Shown: positions 35,681 through 45,200, counted from the first letter of the stretch. The stretch: 51,587 nt of DNA from CAZAAW01 sp964483325 (GCA_964483325.1 CAZAAW010000018.1:1-51587); one strand, 5' to 3'. The notes: a model not told the origin generated them from the letters alone. Numbers and translations are program-made.

Positions 35681-37306
35681 CTACCCCGCTCCATCGACGC
35701 GATGGACCACGGCGGACGGCGCCGGGTTCACGAAGAACTGGGCGATCGGATAGCCGTAGGCGGCGATCATCAGCACCGCGACGATGACGTTCCACAGGCC
35801 GAAGCCGTTGAGCGCCGCCGGCAGCCGGCCGGGCGGATGCACGGCAAGGGCGTAGCGCATCGGCGGCGCCGCCGCGGCGCGCGGCGCGAAATGCAGCGAG
35901 GCGAGGTTCCACAGGAACAAGAGCGCGCTGGCGAGGAGCACGACGCCGCCGGCCAGCGACACCAGTACCCACGGTGCCCAGGCGGCGACGATCGGGTTGG
36001 AATAGTCGAACTGGGCGACGCGCCGCCACTGCCCTTCCAGGCCGACCCAGTGCCAGGGCAGCGTCATCACCAGCATGCCGACGAACCACAGCCACAGCTG
36101 CAGCCGGAGGCGCGCCTGCGAGGCGAAGCTGCGGCCGGTGAGGATCGGCCAGATGTGGTAGGCGATGGCGAAATAGAGGATCACCACCGTGCCGCCGAAG
36201 ATGAGGTGGAAATGCGCCGTGACCCACGAGGTGTTGTGGATCATGGCGTTCATGCCGTAGCTCATGTTGACGAGGCCGCCGAGCCCGCCGAGCCCGAGCA
36301 TGACGAAGGAGAGGCCGGTGGCGAGCACCAGCGGCCGCTTCCACGGCAGCGCCGCGATCCAGCCGAAAAGGCCGGTGCCGCCGCGCATGCGGCCGGCGAT
36401 CTCCAGCGAGGCGCCGATGGTGAACACCGTCATCAGCGTCGGCACCGTCACCAGCGCCGTCAGCCCCATCTGCAGGAACTTGAAGCCGGTGGAATGCTCC
36501 GGGTCCATGAACAGGTGATGCAGGCCGACCGGCAGGCTGTAGAGCAGGAACAGCACGAAGGCGATGCGCCCCATCGTGTCGCTGTAGAGCCGGCCGCCGG
36601 CCTCGCGCGGCACCATGGTGTAGAAGGCGATATAGGCCGGCAGCAGCCAGAAATAGACGATCGAGTGCAGCGTCCAGGAGAACAGCGTGCGCGCCAGGCC
36701 GACATCGACAGTGTCGGTCCAGCCGGCGGCGGCGGGGATCACCTGGAACAGCAGTTCGGCCGCGACGCCAACCGTCGTCCACGCCCACATGATGGCATTG
36801 GCGACCGTGCCGAACATCGCCAGCGGCAGTGCTTCGCCGGGATTGGCGCGCTTCCAGCCGATCATCGCGGCGATCATCACGCCGACCCAGATCCACGAGC
36901 CGACGACTACCAGCACCAGGCCGAGATAGAAGAAGACGCTGCCGGTGAGCGGCGGATAGAAGGTGTAGAGCACCGAGGCGCGGCCCATCAGCACCGGCAC
37001 GGCGGCCATGACGGCGCCGACGATGCCGAGCCAGAAGCCGACCCAGGCCCAGAAGCGGCCGGGAATGGGCCGCTGCAGCGCCGTCTCGGCGACGAAATAG
37101 CCGAAGCCCATGATGAAGAAGGTGGTCAGCACATAGGCCATGGAGACGCCATGCGCCGTCACCGAGACGTAATAGGCGTCGGGGGTGAAGAGCGGCGCCG
37201 GCAGCGGGCTGCGCGCCCACATCTGCCAGGCGCCGAGGATGGCGGCGATGCCGAAGGCGGCGAAGCCGACCCACAGATGCGCCAGCGTCAGCCGTCTAGC
37301 CTGCAT
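35681..37306 (-). CDS. Cytochrome c oxidase subunit I, B family (ba3-like)
   Basis: 541-residue haem-copper oxidase core with about 13 membrane helices. Haem and copper ligands are visible in TAHGVSMAY, WTLHSIVYFWLLPAY (His and the Tyr cross-linked to it), LHHLFMDPEHS and WVTAHFHLIFGG. The YxxxxS K-channel pattern of B-type enzymes fits, and the family A D-channel motif is absent. B-type oxidases usually have high oxygen affinity and pump fewer protons. The ATG at 37306 overlaps subunit II by 11 bases. Confidence 0.93.
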   Translation of the reverse strand: MQARRLTLAHLWVGFAAFGIAAILGAWQMWARSPLPAPLFTPDAYYVSVTAHGVSMAYVLTTFFIMGFGYFVAETALQRPIPGRFWAWVGFWLGIVGAVMAAVPVLMGRASVLYTFYPPLTGSVFFYLGLVLVVVGSWIWVGVMIAAMIGWKRANPGEALPLAMFGTVANAIMWAWTTVGVAAELLFQVIPAAAGWTDTVDVGLARTLFSWTLHSIVYFWLLPAYIAFYTMVPREAGGRLYSDTMGRIAFVLFLLYSLPVGLHHLFMDPEHSTGFKFLQMGLTALVTVPTLMTVFTIGASLEIAGRMRGGTGLFGWIAALPWKRPLVLATGLSFVMLGLGGLGGLVNMSYGMNAMIHNTSWVTAHFHLIFGGTVVILYFAIAYHIWPILTGRSFASQARLRLQLWLWFVGMLVMTLPWHWVGLEGQWRRVAQFDYSNPIVAAWAPWVLVSLAGGVVLLASALLFLWNLASLHFAPRAAAAPPMRYALAVHPPGRLPAALNGFGLWNVIVAVLMIAAYGYPIAQFFVNPAPSAVVHRVDGAG

Positions 37307-37841
37307 CACAGGACGCCCTCCCCTGCGCATCCGGCGTGAACTGGTCCTGCGGCACCACCCGCACGGTGGCGAACATCTGGCTGTGGCCGATGCCGCAATA
37401 TTCGTGGCACGGCATCAGGAGGTCGCCGGTGCGGGTGAAGACGGTGTGCACCTGCGACACGAAGCCGGGGATCACCATCGTGTTGACGTTGGTGCCGGTG
37501 ACGAGGATGCCGTGGATGACGTCCGGGGTGACGAAGCGCAGGATGACGTCGCGCCCTTCCGGCACGACGACGCAGCTCGGCGCGAAGCGGAACTGGGTGG
37601 CGACGATGCGCGTCGTCACTTGTCCGTCGCTCTCCACCCGGGTGCCGAGATTGCTCTCGGTGAACTCGCCGGAAAGATGCAGCGTCCGCGGGTCGATCGT
37701 CTCGTAATTGCTCGGCGGGTTCACCCGCAGCGCGACGCCGGCATAGATCACCGCCGCCAGGATGGCGAGCACGACGATGGCGACGATGACCGCCCATCTG
37801 AGCTCGCTGACGACGATCTCGTGTTCGCTCTTGACGCTCAT
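37296..37841 (-). CDS. Cytochrome c oxidase subunit II, B family with CuA site
   Basis: 181-residue subunit with a single N-terminal membrane helix (about 14-36), the pattern of ba3-type enzymes. The periplasmic cupredoxin domain carries the binuclear CuA site: a His in PDVIHGI, then MPCHEYCGIGHSQM with both Cys, His and Met. It receives electrons from cytochrome c and passes them to subunit I, with which it overlaps. Confidence 0.93.
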   Translation of the reverse strand: MSVKSEHEIVVSELRWAVIVAIVVLAILAAVIYAGVALRVNPPSNYETIDPRTLHLSGEFTESNLGTRVESDGQVTTRIVATQFRFAPSCVVVPEGRDVILRFVTPDVIHGILVTGTNVNTMVIPGFVSQVHTVFTRTGDLLMPCHEYCGIGHSQMFATVRVVPQDQFTPDAQGRASCDAG

Positions 37842-37890
37842 CCGCCGGCCCGCCTCCCCGTTTCCCTGTCCGGAACCGCGCGCCGCATGA

Positions 37891-38085
37891 TCAGCCCACG
37901 GTGCCCCGCGGAATGAACGCGAAGAAATAGATCAGCAGCCAGCAGAGCATCAGGACGGCGACCGCCAGCGCCGCCAGGGCCATGGCGCCGCGCGGCGCCA
38001 CCTTGAGGGCCTCCTCGAGGCGCGCCGCCTCAGGCCCTTCCGAAGGTTCGACAACCTCCGCGCGAATACCCGTGGCTTCGCTCAT
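37891..38085 (-). CDS. Small single-helix oxidase subunit (IIa-like)
   Basis: 64-residue protein with one membrane helix (about 35-58: ALAALAVAVLMLCWLLIYFF). It starts at ATG 38085 behind GGGGAGG and precedes subunit II by 49 bases. Its position and size fit the accessory subunit IIa of ba3 oxidases or an equivalent assembly helix. Identification is by context rather than sequence. Confidence 0.7.
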   Translation of the reverse strand: MSEATGIRAEVVEPSEGPEAARLEEALKVAPRGAMALAALAVAVLMLCWLLIYFFAFIPRGTVG

Positions 38086-38302
38086 GCCGCCTCCCCGCGC
38101 AGACCGCGCTTCGGACGGGATGAACACGCCCCGCCCGGGCCCGGTTCCGCACCCGGCGCCCGGCACGGGGCGCCTCATGGATGTGCAGATTAGAACCGCG
38201 TGAAAGAGTTGCCAAGCGTCCTTGCAACCGGGAGAGGCGGCGCGGGGTGCGTCATTTCCGGCGGCGCTCCCCACCCGTCACGCGCTTCGCGATGCCCTAC
38301 GC

Positions 38303-39223
38303 TCAGCCCTCGGCCGGACCGCCGGGCAGCACCGTGCCGACGATCGAGGCGTCGAGCGCCTCGTAATCGGCGAGGCCGATCAGGGCGTAGAGCTCGGCGC
38401 GGGTCTGCATGTCGTCCAGCATGGCGCGGGCGGAACCGTCGCGGCGCAGCGCCGCGTAGAGCCGTTCCTGCGCCTTGTTGGCCACCCGCAGCGACGACAC
38501 CGGCCAGATCACCATGCGGTAGCCCATGGCGGCGAATTCGTCGGCGGTGAAGAAGGGCGTGCGGCCGAACTCGGTCATGTTGGCGAGAAGCGGCACGCCC
38601 GGCAGGCGCTCGGCGAAGGCGCGCAGCATGTCGGCGCTGGTCAGCGCCTCGGGGAAGATGGCGTCGGCGCCGGCCTCGCGATAGAGCCGGGCGCGGGCCA
38701 CCGCCCCGTCCAGCCCCTCGCTCGCCGCCGCGTCGGTGCGGGCGATGAGATAGAGATGGCGGCGGGCACGCGCCGCGGCGGCGACCTTGGCCGCCATGTC
38801 ATGCGCGTCGGCGAGCTTCTTGTCGTTGAGATGGCCGCATTTCTTCGGCAGCAGCTGGTCCTCGATATGCACCGCGCCGGCGCCCGCCTCCTCGAAGGCG
38901 CGCACCATGTGCATGACATTGAGCGCCTCGCCATAGCCGGTATCGCCGTCGACAAGCAGCGGCAGGCCGCTGGCGCGGGCGATCTGGCGGACGAAGAACG
39001 ACACCTCGTCGACGGTGATGATGCCGAGATCGGGCAGCCCCATCGACGCCGTCATGGCGGCGCCGGAGAGGTAAAGCGCCTCGAAGCCGGCGGCCCGCGC
39101 CTGCAGCGCCGCCATGCCATTATGGGCGCCCGGCAGCGGCAGGATGCCGCCGCGCTCGACCAGCGCCCGGAAGCGCTCGCCGGCCGGGCGGTCGGGACAG
39201 TCGGCGGCGACGAGATAGGGCAT
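38303..39223 (-). CDS. prpB: 2-methylisocitrate lyase
   Basis: 306-residue TIM-barrel enzyme of the isocitrate lyase/PEP mutase superfamily that splits 2-methylisocitrate into pyruvate and succinate. The catalytic C129 in LPKKCGH, the VDGDTGYG metal-binding loop and the IARTDA segment are present. It is the last gene of prpD-prpC-prpB, 9 bases after prpC. Confidence 0.94.
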   Translation of the reverse strand: MPYLVAADCPDRPAGERFRALVERGGILPLPGAHNGMAALQARAAGFEALYLSGAAMTASMGLPDLGIITVDEVSFFVRQIARASGLPLLVDGDTGYGEALNVMHMVRAFEEAGAGAVHIEDQLLPKKCGHLNDKKLADAHDMAAKVAAAARARRHLYLIARTDAAASEGLDGAVARARLYREAGADAIFPEALTSADMLRAFAERLPGVPLLANMTEFGRTPFFTADEFAAMGYRMVIWPVSSLRVANKAQERLYAALRRDGSARAMLDDMQTRAELYALIGLADYEALDASIVGTVLPGGPAEG

Positions 39224-39232
39224 CGGCGGCTC

Positions 39233-40402
39233 CTACCGGCCGGCGGCGGCGCCGCGCTGTTCGATCGGCACGAAGGGCCGGTTTTCCGGGCCGATATAAT
39301 TGGCCGAGGGGCGGATAATGCGGTTGTCCTGGCGCTGCTCGATGACATGCGCCGCCCAGCCGGTGGTGCGGGCGATGACGAAGAGCGGTGTGAACATCGC
39401 CGTCGGCACGCCCATCAGGTGATAGGAGACGGCGCTGAACCAGTCGAGATTGGCGAACATCTGCTTGGCGTCGGCCATCGTCGCCTCGATGCGCTCGGCG
39501 ATGGCGAACATCTTCGTCGCGCCCGCCTCCTCCGACAGCTGCCGGGCGACCGCCTTGATCACCCGGTTGCGCGGATCGGCGACCGTATAGACCGGATGGC
39601 CGAAGCCGATGATGACTTCCTTGTCGGCGACGCGGCGGCGGATGTCGGCCTCCGCCTCGTCCGGATCGGCGTAGCGCTTCTGGATCTCGAAGGCGACCTC
39701 GTTGGCGCCGCCATGCTTCGGCCCGCGCAGGGCGCCGATGGCGCCGGTGATGGCCGAGTGGATGTCGGCGCCGGTGCCGGCGATGGAGCGCGCCGTGAAG
39801 GTCGAGGCGTTGAACTCGTGCTCGGCATAGAGGATCAGCGACACATGCATCGCCCTGACATGCGATGCCGGCGGCGCCTTGCCGTGCAGCAGGGTGAGGA
39901 AATGGCCGCCGATCGTGTCGTCGTCGGTCTCCACCTCGATGCGGCGGCCGTTATGGGCGAAGTGATACCAGTAGAGCAGCATCGAGCCGAGGCTGGCGAG
40001 CAGCCGGTCGGCAATGTCGCGCGCGCCGGGGAGATTGTGGTCCGGCGCCTCCGGCAGGGCGCAGCCGAGCGCCGAGACGCCGGTGCGCAGCACGTCCATC
40101 GGATGCGCCGCCGCCGGCAGCAGCTCCAGCACGCCGCGCACCGCCTGTGGCAGGCCGCGCAGCGCCTTCAGCCGCGCCTTGTAGGCGGCGAGCTCGGCAA
40201 GCGTCGGCAGCGTGCCGTGCACCAGGAGATGGGCGATCTCCTCGAATTCGCAGGTCTCGGCGATGTCGAGGATGTCGTAGCCGCGATAATGCAGGTCGTT
40301 GCCGGTGCGCCCGACGGTGCACAGCGCCGTGTTGCCGGCGACGACGCCGGAAAGGGCGACCGACTTCTTCGGCTTCGGGTTGGTCGTCACGGTCTCCTCC
40401 AT
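39233..40402 (-). CDS. prpC: 2-methylcitrate synthase
   Basis: 389-residue citrate-synthase-family enzyme joining propionyl-CoA and oxaloacetate. Catalytic motifs are AEHEFNAST (His), GFGHPVYT (His) and ANLDWFSA (Asp); the CoA-binding PKHGGANE is also seen. Context with prpB and prpD, and the short SGVVAGNTALCTVG start typical of PrpC, favour methylcitrate synthase over citrate synthase. Its ATG overlaps the stop of prpD (TGATG). Confidence 0.94.
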   Translation of the reverse strand: MEETVTTNPKPKKSVALSGVVAGNTALCTVGRTGNDLHYRGYDILDIAETCEFEEIAHLLVHGTLPTLAELAAYKARLKALRGLPQAVRGVLELLPAAAHPMDVLRTGVSALGCALPEAPDHNLPGARDIADRLLASLGSMLLYWYHFAHNGRRIEVETDDDTIGGHFLTLLHGKAPPASHVRAMHVSLILYAEHEFNASTFTARSIAGTGADIHSAITGAIGALRGPKHGGANEVAFEIQKRYADPDEAEADIRRRVADKEVIIGFGHPVYTVADPRNRVIKAVARQLSEEAGATKMFAIAERIEATMADAKQMFANLDWFSAVSYHLMGVPTAMFTPLFVIARTTGWAAHVIEQRQDNRIIRPSANYIGPENRPFVPIEQRGAAAGR

Positions 40403-41919
40403 CAGCGGCGCTCCCAGTCGAAGAGGCCCGCCGCGGCGGGCGGCCCCAGCCGGTCGGCGGCGACCGTGAAGGTGAGGCCGCCGAGCTCTTGCGGCGACAG
40501 CAGCGGCAGGCGCTCCACCGCCGCCAGGAAGCGGTCCTGCTCGCCGGCGGCGATGACACCCTCGGCGAGGCTGCGGAACTTGCGCACATAGTCGGGCCGG
40601 GCGAAGGGCCGGGCGCCGAGCGGATGGGCATCGGCGACGGCGAGCTCGTCCTCGATCACCGTGCCGTCCTCCAGCGTGACGACGACACGGCCGCCGAACG
40701 CCTTGTCGCGCGGATCGCGGCTATGGTAGCGGCGCGTCCATTCCGGGTCCTCGACGGTGCTGATGCGGTGCCACAGCGCCACCGTCTGCGGCCGCTGGGC
40801 GCGCTCCGGCGCATAGGAGCGCTCGTGGTGCCAGCCGCCATCCTCCAGAGCGACGGCGAAGATGTACATGATCGAATGGTCGAGCGTCTCGCGGCTCGCC
40901 TTCGGGTCCATCTTCTGCGGATCGCCGGCGCCGGTGCCGATGACATTGTGGGTGTGATGGCTGGTGTGGATGACGATGTCGCGCACCTTGGTCAGGTCGC
41001 CGATGCGCGGCCCGAGGCGGCGGGCGAGATCGATCAGCGCCTGGCTCTGGTACTCGGCCGAGTGCTCCTTGGTGTAGGTCTCCAGGATGGCGCGGCGCGG
41101 CTCGCCGGGCTCCGGCAGCGGCACCTGGTATTCGGCCGACGGGCCGCCGAGCAGCCAGGCGATGAAGCCGTCCTCGCCCTCCCAGGCCGGCGACGGGGCG
41201 CCTTCGCCGCGCAGCGCCCGGTCGACCGCCTCCACCGCCATCTTGCCGGCGAAGGCCGGCGCATAGGCCTTCCAGCTGGAGATCTCGCCCTTGCGCGACT
41301 GGCGCGTCGTGGTGGTGACATGCAGCGCCTGCTGCACCGCCTGGTAGATCGTCTCCACCGGCAGGCCGAGCGCCGCGCCGATGCCGGCGGCGGCCGACGG
41401 GCCGAGATGGGCGATGTGGTCGATCTTGTGCTCGTGCAGGCAGATGCCCTTCACCAGGTCGACCTGCACCTCGTAGCCGGTGGCGATGCCGCGCACCAGC
41501 GCCGCACCCGACAGGCCGCAATGCTGCGCCACGGCGAGGATCGGCGGGATGTTGTCGCCCGGATGGGAATAGTCGGCGGCGAGGAACGTGTCGTGGAAGT
41601 CGAGCTCGCGCACCGCCACGCCGTTGGCCCAGGCCGCCCATTCCGGCGAGACAAGCCGGTCGGCCGGCAGGCCGAACACCGTGGCGCCGGGCCGGTAGGG
41701 ATGCGCCTCGGCCTGCGCCCGGGCGCTCGCCACCGGATGGCGGGCGATCGAGGCGGCGGCGACGGCGGCATTGTCGATGATGCGGTTGCCGATCATCTCC
41801 ACCACCTCCGCCTCCGGCGCCAGGTCCTCGGCGGCGAGGGCGGCGATCTTCCAGGCGAGCTGCGCCTCGCGCGGCAGCGGCTCGGCGGACCTGTAGGTGC
41901 GGACGGTATGGAGCTTCAC
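40402..41919 (-). CDS. prpD: 2-methylcitrate dehydratase
   Basis: 505-residue MmgE/PrpD-family dehydratase, forming 2-methyl-cis-aconitate. The start is a GTG at 41919 (VKLHTVRTY) with GGAG eight bases upstream. Typical motifs are ELDFHDTFLAADYSHPGDN and HEHKIDHIAHLGPSAAAG. It does not use an iron-sulfur cluster. First gene of the prp operon, divergent from the regulator gene at 42096. Confidence 0.94.
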   Translation of the reverse strand: MKLHTVRTYRSAEPLPREAQLAWKIAALAAEDLAPEAEVVEMIGNRIIDNAAVAAASIARHPVASARAQAEAHPYRPGATVFGLPADRLVSPEWAAWANGVAVRELDFHDTFLAADYSHPGDNIPPILAVAQHCGLSGAALVRGIATGYEVQVDLVKGICLHEHKIDHIAHLGPSAAAGIGAALGLPVETIYQAVQQALHVTTTTRQSRKGEISSWKAYAPAFAGKMAVEAVDRALRGEGAPSPAWEGEDGFIAWLLGGPSAEYQVPLPEPGEPRRAILETYTKEHSAEYQSQALIDLARRLGPRIGDLTKVRDIVIHTSHHTHNVIGTGAGDPQKMDPKASRETLDHSIMYIFAVALEDGGWHHERSYAPERAQRPQTVALWHRISTVEDPEWTRRYHSRDPRDKAFGGRVVVTLEDGTVIEDELAVADAHPLGARPFARPDYVRKFRSLAEGVIAAGEQDRFLAAVERLPLLSPQELGGLTFTVAADRLGPPAAAGLFDWERR

Positions 41920-42000
41920 GAACCGTATCTCCGGGCTGGCTTCGGGATGAGGGGCGGCAAGCGCGGCAAACGCCGCTCCTGCCCCTCGCGGCTTTCCCTG

Positions 42001-42092
42001 TTCGCACGATCTGCTTATGCTGCGGCAGGGCAAACAACTGAAAACGCATAGACTTGCGAAGAACAAGCGGGAAATCTGCGAAGATTGCGAAG
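42001..42092. promoter_or_regulatory. Candidate operator between prpD and its regulator
   Basis: TGCGAAG occurs three times on the plus strand (ending at 42061, 42083 and 42092), and TTCGCA once inverted at 42001-42006, in the intergenic region between prpD and the ScfR-type gene. RamB/ScfR-type regulators recognise TTTGCAAA-like elements, so these TTGCGAA motifs are good candidates. If translation began at the TTG at 42054 the repeats would be coding, which argues for the later start. Confidence 0.5.
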
Positions 42093-42095
42093 CCG

Positions 42096-43526
42096 GTGGA
42101 CGGCCGCCATCCGGCCTTCATGGGCGTGCGGCTGAAGCGCCTGCGCGAGACGCATGGCCTGACCCAGCAGGCGCTGGCCGAGGCGCTCGGCCTGTCGCTC
42201 AGCTATGTCAACCAGCTGGAGAACAACCAGCGGCCGCTGACGCCGGCGGTGCTGGAGCGGCTCGGCGCCGCCTTCCCCGCCGATGCCGAACCCTTCTTCG
42301 ACAGCGAGGAGGCGCGGCTCGCCGGCGAGCTGCGCGAGATGCTCTCCGACCCGGCGCTGGCCGAGCCGGTGGCGCTGGCCGAGATCCGCGAACTCGCCCG
42401 CACCATGCCGGCGCTGGCGCGCGCCTTCATCGCCCAGGGGCGGCGGCTGAAGCAGGCGGGCGAGGACATCGCCGCCTATGCCGCCCGCCTCGGCGACGAC
42501 CGCCAGGACCGCGCCGCCGCCTCGCCCTCGACGGCCTTCGAGGAGGTGCGCGACCTCTTCTATGCCCGGCACAATTACATCGACGAGCTCGACCGCGCCG
42601 CCGAGGCGGTGGCGGGCGAGATGGGGCTGCCGCTCGGCCGCATGGCGGCGGCGATCGCGCAGCGGCTGGAGGAGCGGCACGGCCTGCGCCTTGCCGCGCT
42701 CGACGCCGCCGACGGCGCCGGCGTGCAGCGCCGCTTCGACCCGGCGACCGGCACGCTGCGCCTGTCGCCGCAGCTGCAGCCCGGCCAGCGCGCCTTCCAG
42801 ATGGCGACGCAGCTCGCCTTCCTCGAACAGGGCGGCCTGATCGACGGCCTGGCGGCGCGCGGCGCCTTCACCAGCGAGGAGGCGCGCGGGCTGGCGCGCA
42901 TCGGCCTGGCCAATTACTTCGCCGGGGCGCTGATCCTGCCTTATGCGCCGTTCCTGGAAGCGGCGGAGCGCCGGCGCTACGACATCGACCTTCTCGGCGG
43001 CGCCTTCGGCACCGGCTTCGAGACCATCTGCCACCGGCTGAGCACGCTGCAGCGCCCCGGCGCCAGCGGCGTGCCGTTCTTCTTCATCCGCGTCGACCGC
43101 GCCGGCAACATCTCCAAGCGCCAGTCGGCGACCGATTTCCACTTCTCGCGCTTCGGCGGCACCTGCCCGCTATGGAACGTCTACGACGCCTTCTCCCATC
43201 CCGGCCGCATTCTCACCCAGGTCGCCGAGATGCCGGACGGCCGCGCCTATCTGTGGATCGCCCGCACGGTGGAGCGGGCGCGCGGCGGCTACCGCTCGCC
43301 GACCCGCCAGTTCGCCATCGGCCTCGGCTGTGACCTGCGCCATGCCGAGCGGCTCGTCTATTCGCAGGGCATCGTGCGCGACGACCCGTCGATGCGCACC
43401 CTGATCGGCGCCGGCTGCCGGGTCTGCGAGCGCGCCGCCTGCCCGCAGCGGGCCTTCCCGCCGCTGGCGCGGCAGCTGGTGATCGACGACCGGCGCAGCT
43501 TCTTCGCGCCCTACGCCACCGCCTGA
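42096..43526 (+). CDS. ScfR/RamB-type transcriptional regulator (XRE HTH + ImmA/IrrE-like + DUF2083)
   Basis: 476-residue short-chain-fatty-acyl regulator. The N-terminal helix-turn-helix (RLKRLRETHGLTQQALAEALGLSLSYVNQLE) binds DNA. The middle part resembles the ImmA/IrrE (DUF955) fold but lacks an obvious HExxH protease motif. The C-terminal DUF2083 region contains a cysteine group (IGAGCRVCERAACPQ). It is divergent from prpDCB and almost certainly controls it in response to acyl-CoA. The start is uncertain: I use GTG 42096; ATG 42120 and TTG 42054 are alternatives. Confidence 0.88.
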   Translation: MDGRHPAFMGVRLKRLRETHGLTQQALAEALGLSLSYVNQLENNQRPLTPAVLERLGAAFPADAEPFFDSEEARLAGELREMLSDPALAEPVALAEIRELARTMPALARAFIAQGRRLKQAGEDIAAYAARLGDDRQDRAAASPSTAFEEVRDLFYARHNYIDELDRAAEAVAGEMGLPLGRMAAAIAQRLEERHGLRLAALDAADGAGVQRRFDPATGTLRLSPQLQPGQRAFQMATQLAFLEQGGLIDGLAARGAFTSEEARGLARIGLANYFAGALILPYAPFLEAAERRRYDIDLLGGAFGTGFETICHRLSTLQRPGASGVPFFFIRVDRAGNISKRQSATDFHFSRFGGTCPLWNVYDAFSHPGRILTQVAEMPDGRAYLWIARTVERARGGYRSPTRQFAIGLGCDLRHAERLVYSQGIVRDDPSMRTLIGAGCRVCERAACPQRAFPPLARQLVIDDRRSFFAPYATA

Positions 43527-43550
43527 GCGCCGCCGGGCCAAATTTTTCCA

Positions 43551-43575
43551 CCGCTGCCGCACCGGGCCGCAGCGG
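43551..43575. terminator. Hairpin after the regulator gene
   Basis: CCGCTGC (43551-43557) and GCAGCGG (43569-43575) with an 11-nt loop, flanked by TTTTTCCA at the left and GAAAA at the right. It is a probable terminator for the regulator gene; the T-run needed on the plus strand is missing, so support is moderate. Confidence 0.45.
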
Positions 43576-43735
43576 CTGAAAACCGCGCTTTCACGCCATC
43601 TGCGCGACAATTGGGCAGAGGCTTGCCCTTTTTGTGGGCATTGCGCAGGGCCATCCGTCTGTGGTCATGACAATTCCCGCGCCGCAGGACTGGGGGCGCT
43701 TCACATCCTTTCTTCCAAATCCAACCAACAAAGAA

Positions 43736-45001
43736 ATGACCGAAGAAACCCAACTGGAACGCGCCCTCGCGCGGCTGGAAGAGGCCGCCAATCATCTCCG
43801 CATCGATCACGACGTCGTCGAAAAGCTGAAATATCCGCGCGAGACGGCCAAGGCGCGGCTGCTCATCCGCATGGACGACGGCTCGCGCAAGTCGTTCCTC
43901 GCCTGGCGCTGCCGCTATGACGACACGCGCGGCCCGACCAAGGGCGGCATCCGCTACCATCCCGACGCCTCGTCGGAGGAGGTGGAGACCCTCGCCTTCT
44001 GGATGACCTTCAAATGCGCCGTGATGAACCTGCCCTTCGGCGGCGGCAAGGGCGCCGTGCGGGTCGATCCGCGCGCCCTCTCCAAGTCCGAGCTGGAGCG
44101 CCTGTCGCGCGCCTATATCCAGGCCTTTGCCGGCGTCGTCGGCCCGGAGCGCGACATCCCGGCGCCGGACGTCTACACCAATGCCATGATCATGGGCTGG
44201 ATGGCCGACGAATACAGCCAGATCGTCGGCAAGGTGTCGCCCGGCGTCATCACCGGCAAGCCGATCGCCCTCGGCGGCTCGCTCGGCCGTGACGACGCCA
44301 CCGCCCGCGGCGGCTTCTATCTGGTGCAGCACCTGGCGCAGGAGCTGGGCCTCGACCACACCCACAGCGTCGCCATCCAGGGCTTCGGCAATGCCGGCCA
44401 GCACTATGCCCGGCTGTCGGCCGCCGCCGGCAACAGCATCGTCGCCGTCTCCGACTCGGCCGGCGCCATCCACAAGGCCGACGGGCTCGACGTCGCCAGG
44501 CTGCTGGCCGGCAAGGCCAGCGGCAGGCATGTGACGGAGCTCGCCGGCGAGCTCGGCGCCACAGTCATCCCGGACGACCAGTTCCTCGCCCTCAAGGTCG
44601 ACCTCCTGGTGCCGGCGGCGCTGGAGGACATGATCACCGCCGACAATGCCGGCGCCATCAACGCCCGCGTCGTGCTGGAGCTCGCCAACGGCCCGGTCAA
44701 TTCGGCCGCCGACGCCATCCTGGCGGAACGCGGCATCGTCGTGCTGCCCGACATTCTCGCCAATGCCGGCGGCGTCACGGTCTCCTATTTCGAATGGGTG
44801 CAGAACCGCCAGGGCTTCTACTGGGACCTGGAGGAGATCCATTCGCGGCTCCTGAAGATCGTTGAGCGCGAAGGCCGGGCGATCTGGGACATCAGCCGCG
44901 ACCGCGGCGTCACCATGCGGGCGGCGGCCTATATCCACGCCCTCGGCCGCCTCGCCGCCGCCATCGAGGCACACGGCACGCAGGACTTCTTCGCCAAATA
45001 G
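43736..45001 (+). CDS. Glu/Leu/Phe/Val dehydrogenase (glutamate dehydrogenase type)
   Basis: 421-residue NAD(P)-linked amino-acid dehydrogenase. Substrate-domain motifs KGGIRYHPD, KCAVMNLPFGGGKGAV (catalytic Lys) and PAPDVYTN (catalytic Asp) are present, followed by the Rossmann domain with VAIQGFGNAG. The length and motifs match GdhA rather than leucine dehydrogenase. I start at ATG 43736 (MTEETQLE), by similarity to family starts; ATG 43667 is an alternative. It interconverts glutamate and 2-oxoglutarate with ammonia. Confidence 0.92.
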   Translation: MTEETQLERALARLEEAANHLRIDHDVVEKLKYPRETAKARLLIRMDDGSRKSFLAWRCRYDDTRGPTKGGIRYHPDASSEEVETLAFWMTFKCAVMNLPFGGGKGAVRVDPRALSKSELERLSRAYIQAFAGVVGPERDIPAPDVYTNAMIMGWMADEYSQIVGKVSPGVITGKPIALGGSLGRDDATARGGFYLVQHLAQELGLDHTHSVAIQGFGNAGQHYARLSAAAGNSIVAVSDSAGAIHKADGLDVARLLAGKASGRHVTELAGELGATVIPDDQFLALKVDLLVPAALEDMITADNAGAINARVVLELANGPVNSAADAILAERGIVVLPDILANAGGVTVSYFEWVQNRQGFYWDLEEIHSRLLKIVEREGRAIWDISRDRGVTMRAAAYIHALGRLAAAIEAHGTQDFFAK

Positions 45002-45009
45002 GATCTCTC

Positions 45010-45099
45010 GTAGGGTGGGCACGGCGAAGCCTTGCCCACGCGGTCCTCGGCGCCGGCTGCATGACCGCGTGGGCAAGCTTCCAGCTTGCCCACCCTACG
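45010..45099. repeat. Dispersed inverted repeat, family C copy 2
   Basis: It begins GTAGGGTGGGCACGG and ends AGCTTGCCCACCCTAC, with inner GCCCACGCGG / CCGCGTGGGC arms, as in the element at 11760. It separates the dehydrogenase gene from the MarR unit. Confidence 0.85.
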
Positions 45100-45200
45100 C
45101 TCATCCCTCACCCCCCCGCCGCAGGCGGGATCGGGTGGGGAGCGCCGCCGGGAGGCTCGCACATCGCAGCAGCCGCACCTCCATCGGCACGATTGATATC

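Noticed and set aside
42054..42095. TTG at 42054 as start of the ScfR-type regulator
   Set aside because: It would put the TTGCGAA operator-like repeats inside the coding sequence and add residues not expected before the helix-turn-helix.
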